Assembly (NCBI GenBank): GCA_034428395.1
Contig: DAOUHX010000316.1
Location: 1 to 9,513, forward strand
Direction of reading: 5' to 3'
DNA: 9,513 nt
Source of the DNA: Bin5 sp034428395
Lineage (GTDB): Bacteria > Chloroflexota > Anaerolineae > Caldilineales > Caldilineaceae
Positions 8,895 through 9,513 of the stretch are shown piece by piece. A model generated the notes under the pieces. That model worked only from the letters and a program-made list of their open reading frames with translations. It had not been told where the DNA came from and did no database searches. The position numbers and the translations under genes were made by a program. Each line of letters starts with the position of its first letter. Position 1 is the first letter of the stretch.

Positions 8895-8903
8895 TGGTAT
8901 GAT
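8895..8903 (+). promoter_or_regulatory. Possible extended -10 promoter for the LLM oxidoreductase gene
   Basis: TGGTATGAT fits an extended -10 element (TGn followed by TATGAT, five of six matches to TATAAT). No good -35 box is found at the usual distance, which extended -10 promoters can tolerate. It lies about 130 bases upstream of the oxidoreductase start, and upstream of the 8778 cupin start on the other strand. The rest of the 254-bp region (8779-9032) shows no gene or clear repeat. Confidence 0.3.
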
Positions 8904-9020
8904 TGTGGAGGAATCGAAATCGAAATGCAAGCCGGCCGCGTATCGCCGGCTCCGGCAACCAACAGTTCATCCGCGACCTGCGCGTCCGTTTTCCTGCGAA
9001 GGGTAATGCGCGCCACCGCC

Positions 9021-9027
9021 GAGGAGG
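9021..9027 (+). promoter_or_regulatory. Strong ribosome-binding site fixing the oxidoreductase start
   Basis: GAGGAGG lies five bases before the ATG at 9033. An in-frame ATG at 9006 has only a poorly spaced AAGGG two bases upstream, so 9033 is preferred. Confidence 0.7.
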
Positions 9028-9032
9028 TCAGC

Positions 9033-9513
9033 ATGGGCATACCCGTGGGCTTAAACACCTGGTCCCGCCACGTAACCGAGCTCTTTCCCTATCTTGACCA
9101 GATCATCCATCCATTCGATTCGCTCTGGTTCCCCGATCACGTGCAGTACAACGGGCACATTGTGGGCGAAGGATGGACAACGGCAGTCTACGCACTGGCC
9201 CGTTACCCGGACAAGCTGGTGGGCCACGACGTGCTGTGCAACAGCTTTCGCAACCCGGCCCACCTGGCCAAGATGGCCGCGACCGCCCAGGCCTACTCCG
9301 GCGGACGTGTCGTGATCGGGATTGGGGCCGGCTGGAACGAGGAGGAGTACCTGGGCTACGGCTGGCCGTTTCCCAGGGCGCGCCTACGCATCGAGCAGCT
9401 GGCCGAGGCGATCCAGATTCTGCGCGCGATGTGGACGGATACGCCGGTCAACTTCGCCGGCAAACATTACCGCATGGAGAACGCGTACTGCGAGCCGAAG
9501 CCGGAGCCCGTCC
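9033..9513 (+). CDS. LLM-class flavin/F420-dependent oxidoreductase, 3' part missing
   Basis: The first 160 residues of a luciferase-like monooxygenase (LLM) family TIM-barrel enzyme are present; the frame runs off the right edge. The N-terminus MGIPVGLNTW forms the first barrel strand, followed by LWFPDHVQ (31-38), the conserved strand where a W-x-D-H pattern is typical. LAKMAATAQAYSGGRVVIGI (78-97) followed by GAGWNEEEYLGYGWPFP (98-114) is the family hallmark around the cofactor-binding region. RLRIEQLAEAIQILRAMWT (117-135) and FAGKHYRMENAYCEPKP (141-157) also match closely. The subgroup looks like F420-dependent oxidoreductases, implying that the host makes F420, but flavin use is possible. 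The substrate is unknown. It is divergently arranged from the cupin gene, so the two may share regulation. Family members are usually about 280-350 residues, so roughly half is missing. Confidence 0.9.
   Translation, partial: MGIPVGLNTWSRHVTELFPYLDQIIHPFDSLWFPDHVQYNGHIVGEGWTTAVYALARYPDKLVGHDVLCNSFRNPAHLAKMAATAQAYSGGRVVIGIGAGWNEEEYLGYGWPFPRARLRIEQLAEAIQILRAMWTDTPVNFAGKHYRMENAYCEPKPEPV

Noticed and set aside
8779..8970. Extended N-terminus of the cupin protein from starts at 8880 or 8970
   Set aside because: The added residues show no family pattern, the 8778 ATG has a better ribosome-binding site, and the cupin fold begins directly there; the 8880 start remains possible.

Overview
The window looks like chromosomal DNA from a moderately GC-rich bacterium, most likely Chloroflexota (Anaerolineae/Caldilineae-like). 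The lineage is inferred from protein style. Both substrate-binding lipoproteins have long low-complexity linkers after the lipobox cysteine, one Glu/Ala-rich and one Val/Glu-rich ending in a TPTP stretch, which is typical of Chloroflexota lipoproteins. An F420-type luciferase-like oxidoreductase and a DUF255 thioredoxin-domain protein also fit. No rRNA, tRNA, insertion sequence, CRISPR array or phage gene was seen.

Left half (1-4724, all minus strand): a peptide/nickel-type (family 5) ABC importer locus. In the direction of transcription it contains a full substrate-binding lipoprotein (4724-2961), a 155-bp gap with a possible hairpin, a DppB/OppB-type permease (2805-1741), a DppC/OppC-type permease (1721-693), a 110-bp gap, and the start of a second, different substrate-binding lipoprotein (582-1, cut by the window edge). 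No ATPase gene is inside the window. The second lipoprotein may begin another transporter cassette or may be an alternative receptor for the same permeases.

Middle (4725-5097): a 373-bp divergent intergenic region. It holds inverted repeats just upstream of the lipoprotein gene and a plausible sigma70-like promoter (TCGACG, 17 bp, TATAAT) reading toward the right half.

Right half: a likely two-gene plus-strand operon of a 690-residue DUF255/YyaL-type protein (CHWC thioredoxin motif plus a glycosidase-like alpha-helical domain) and an aminoglycoside-phosphotransferase-fold kinase. A cupin-domain protein follows on the minus strand, ending 15 bp from the kinase. Diverging from it is an LLM-class (probably F420-dependent) oxidoreductase, cut by the right edge.

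The genes form three unrelated-looking blocks: oligopeptide-type import, DUF255 plus kinase, and cupin/oxidoreductase. I found no convincing evidence for a wholly new system. The points most worth checking are the two different receptors around one permease pair, the cysteine-bearing insertion in the DppB-like permease, the operator-like repeats at 4753-4798, and the DUF255-kinase pairing.
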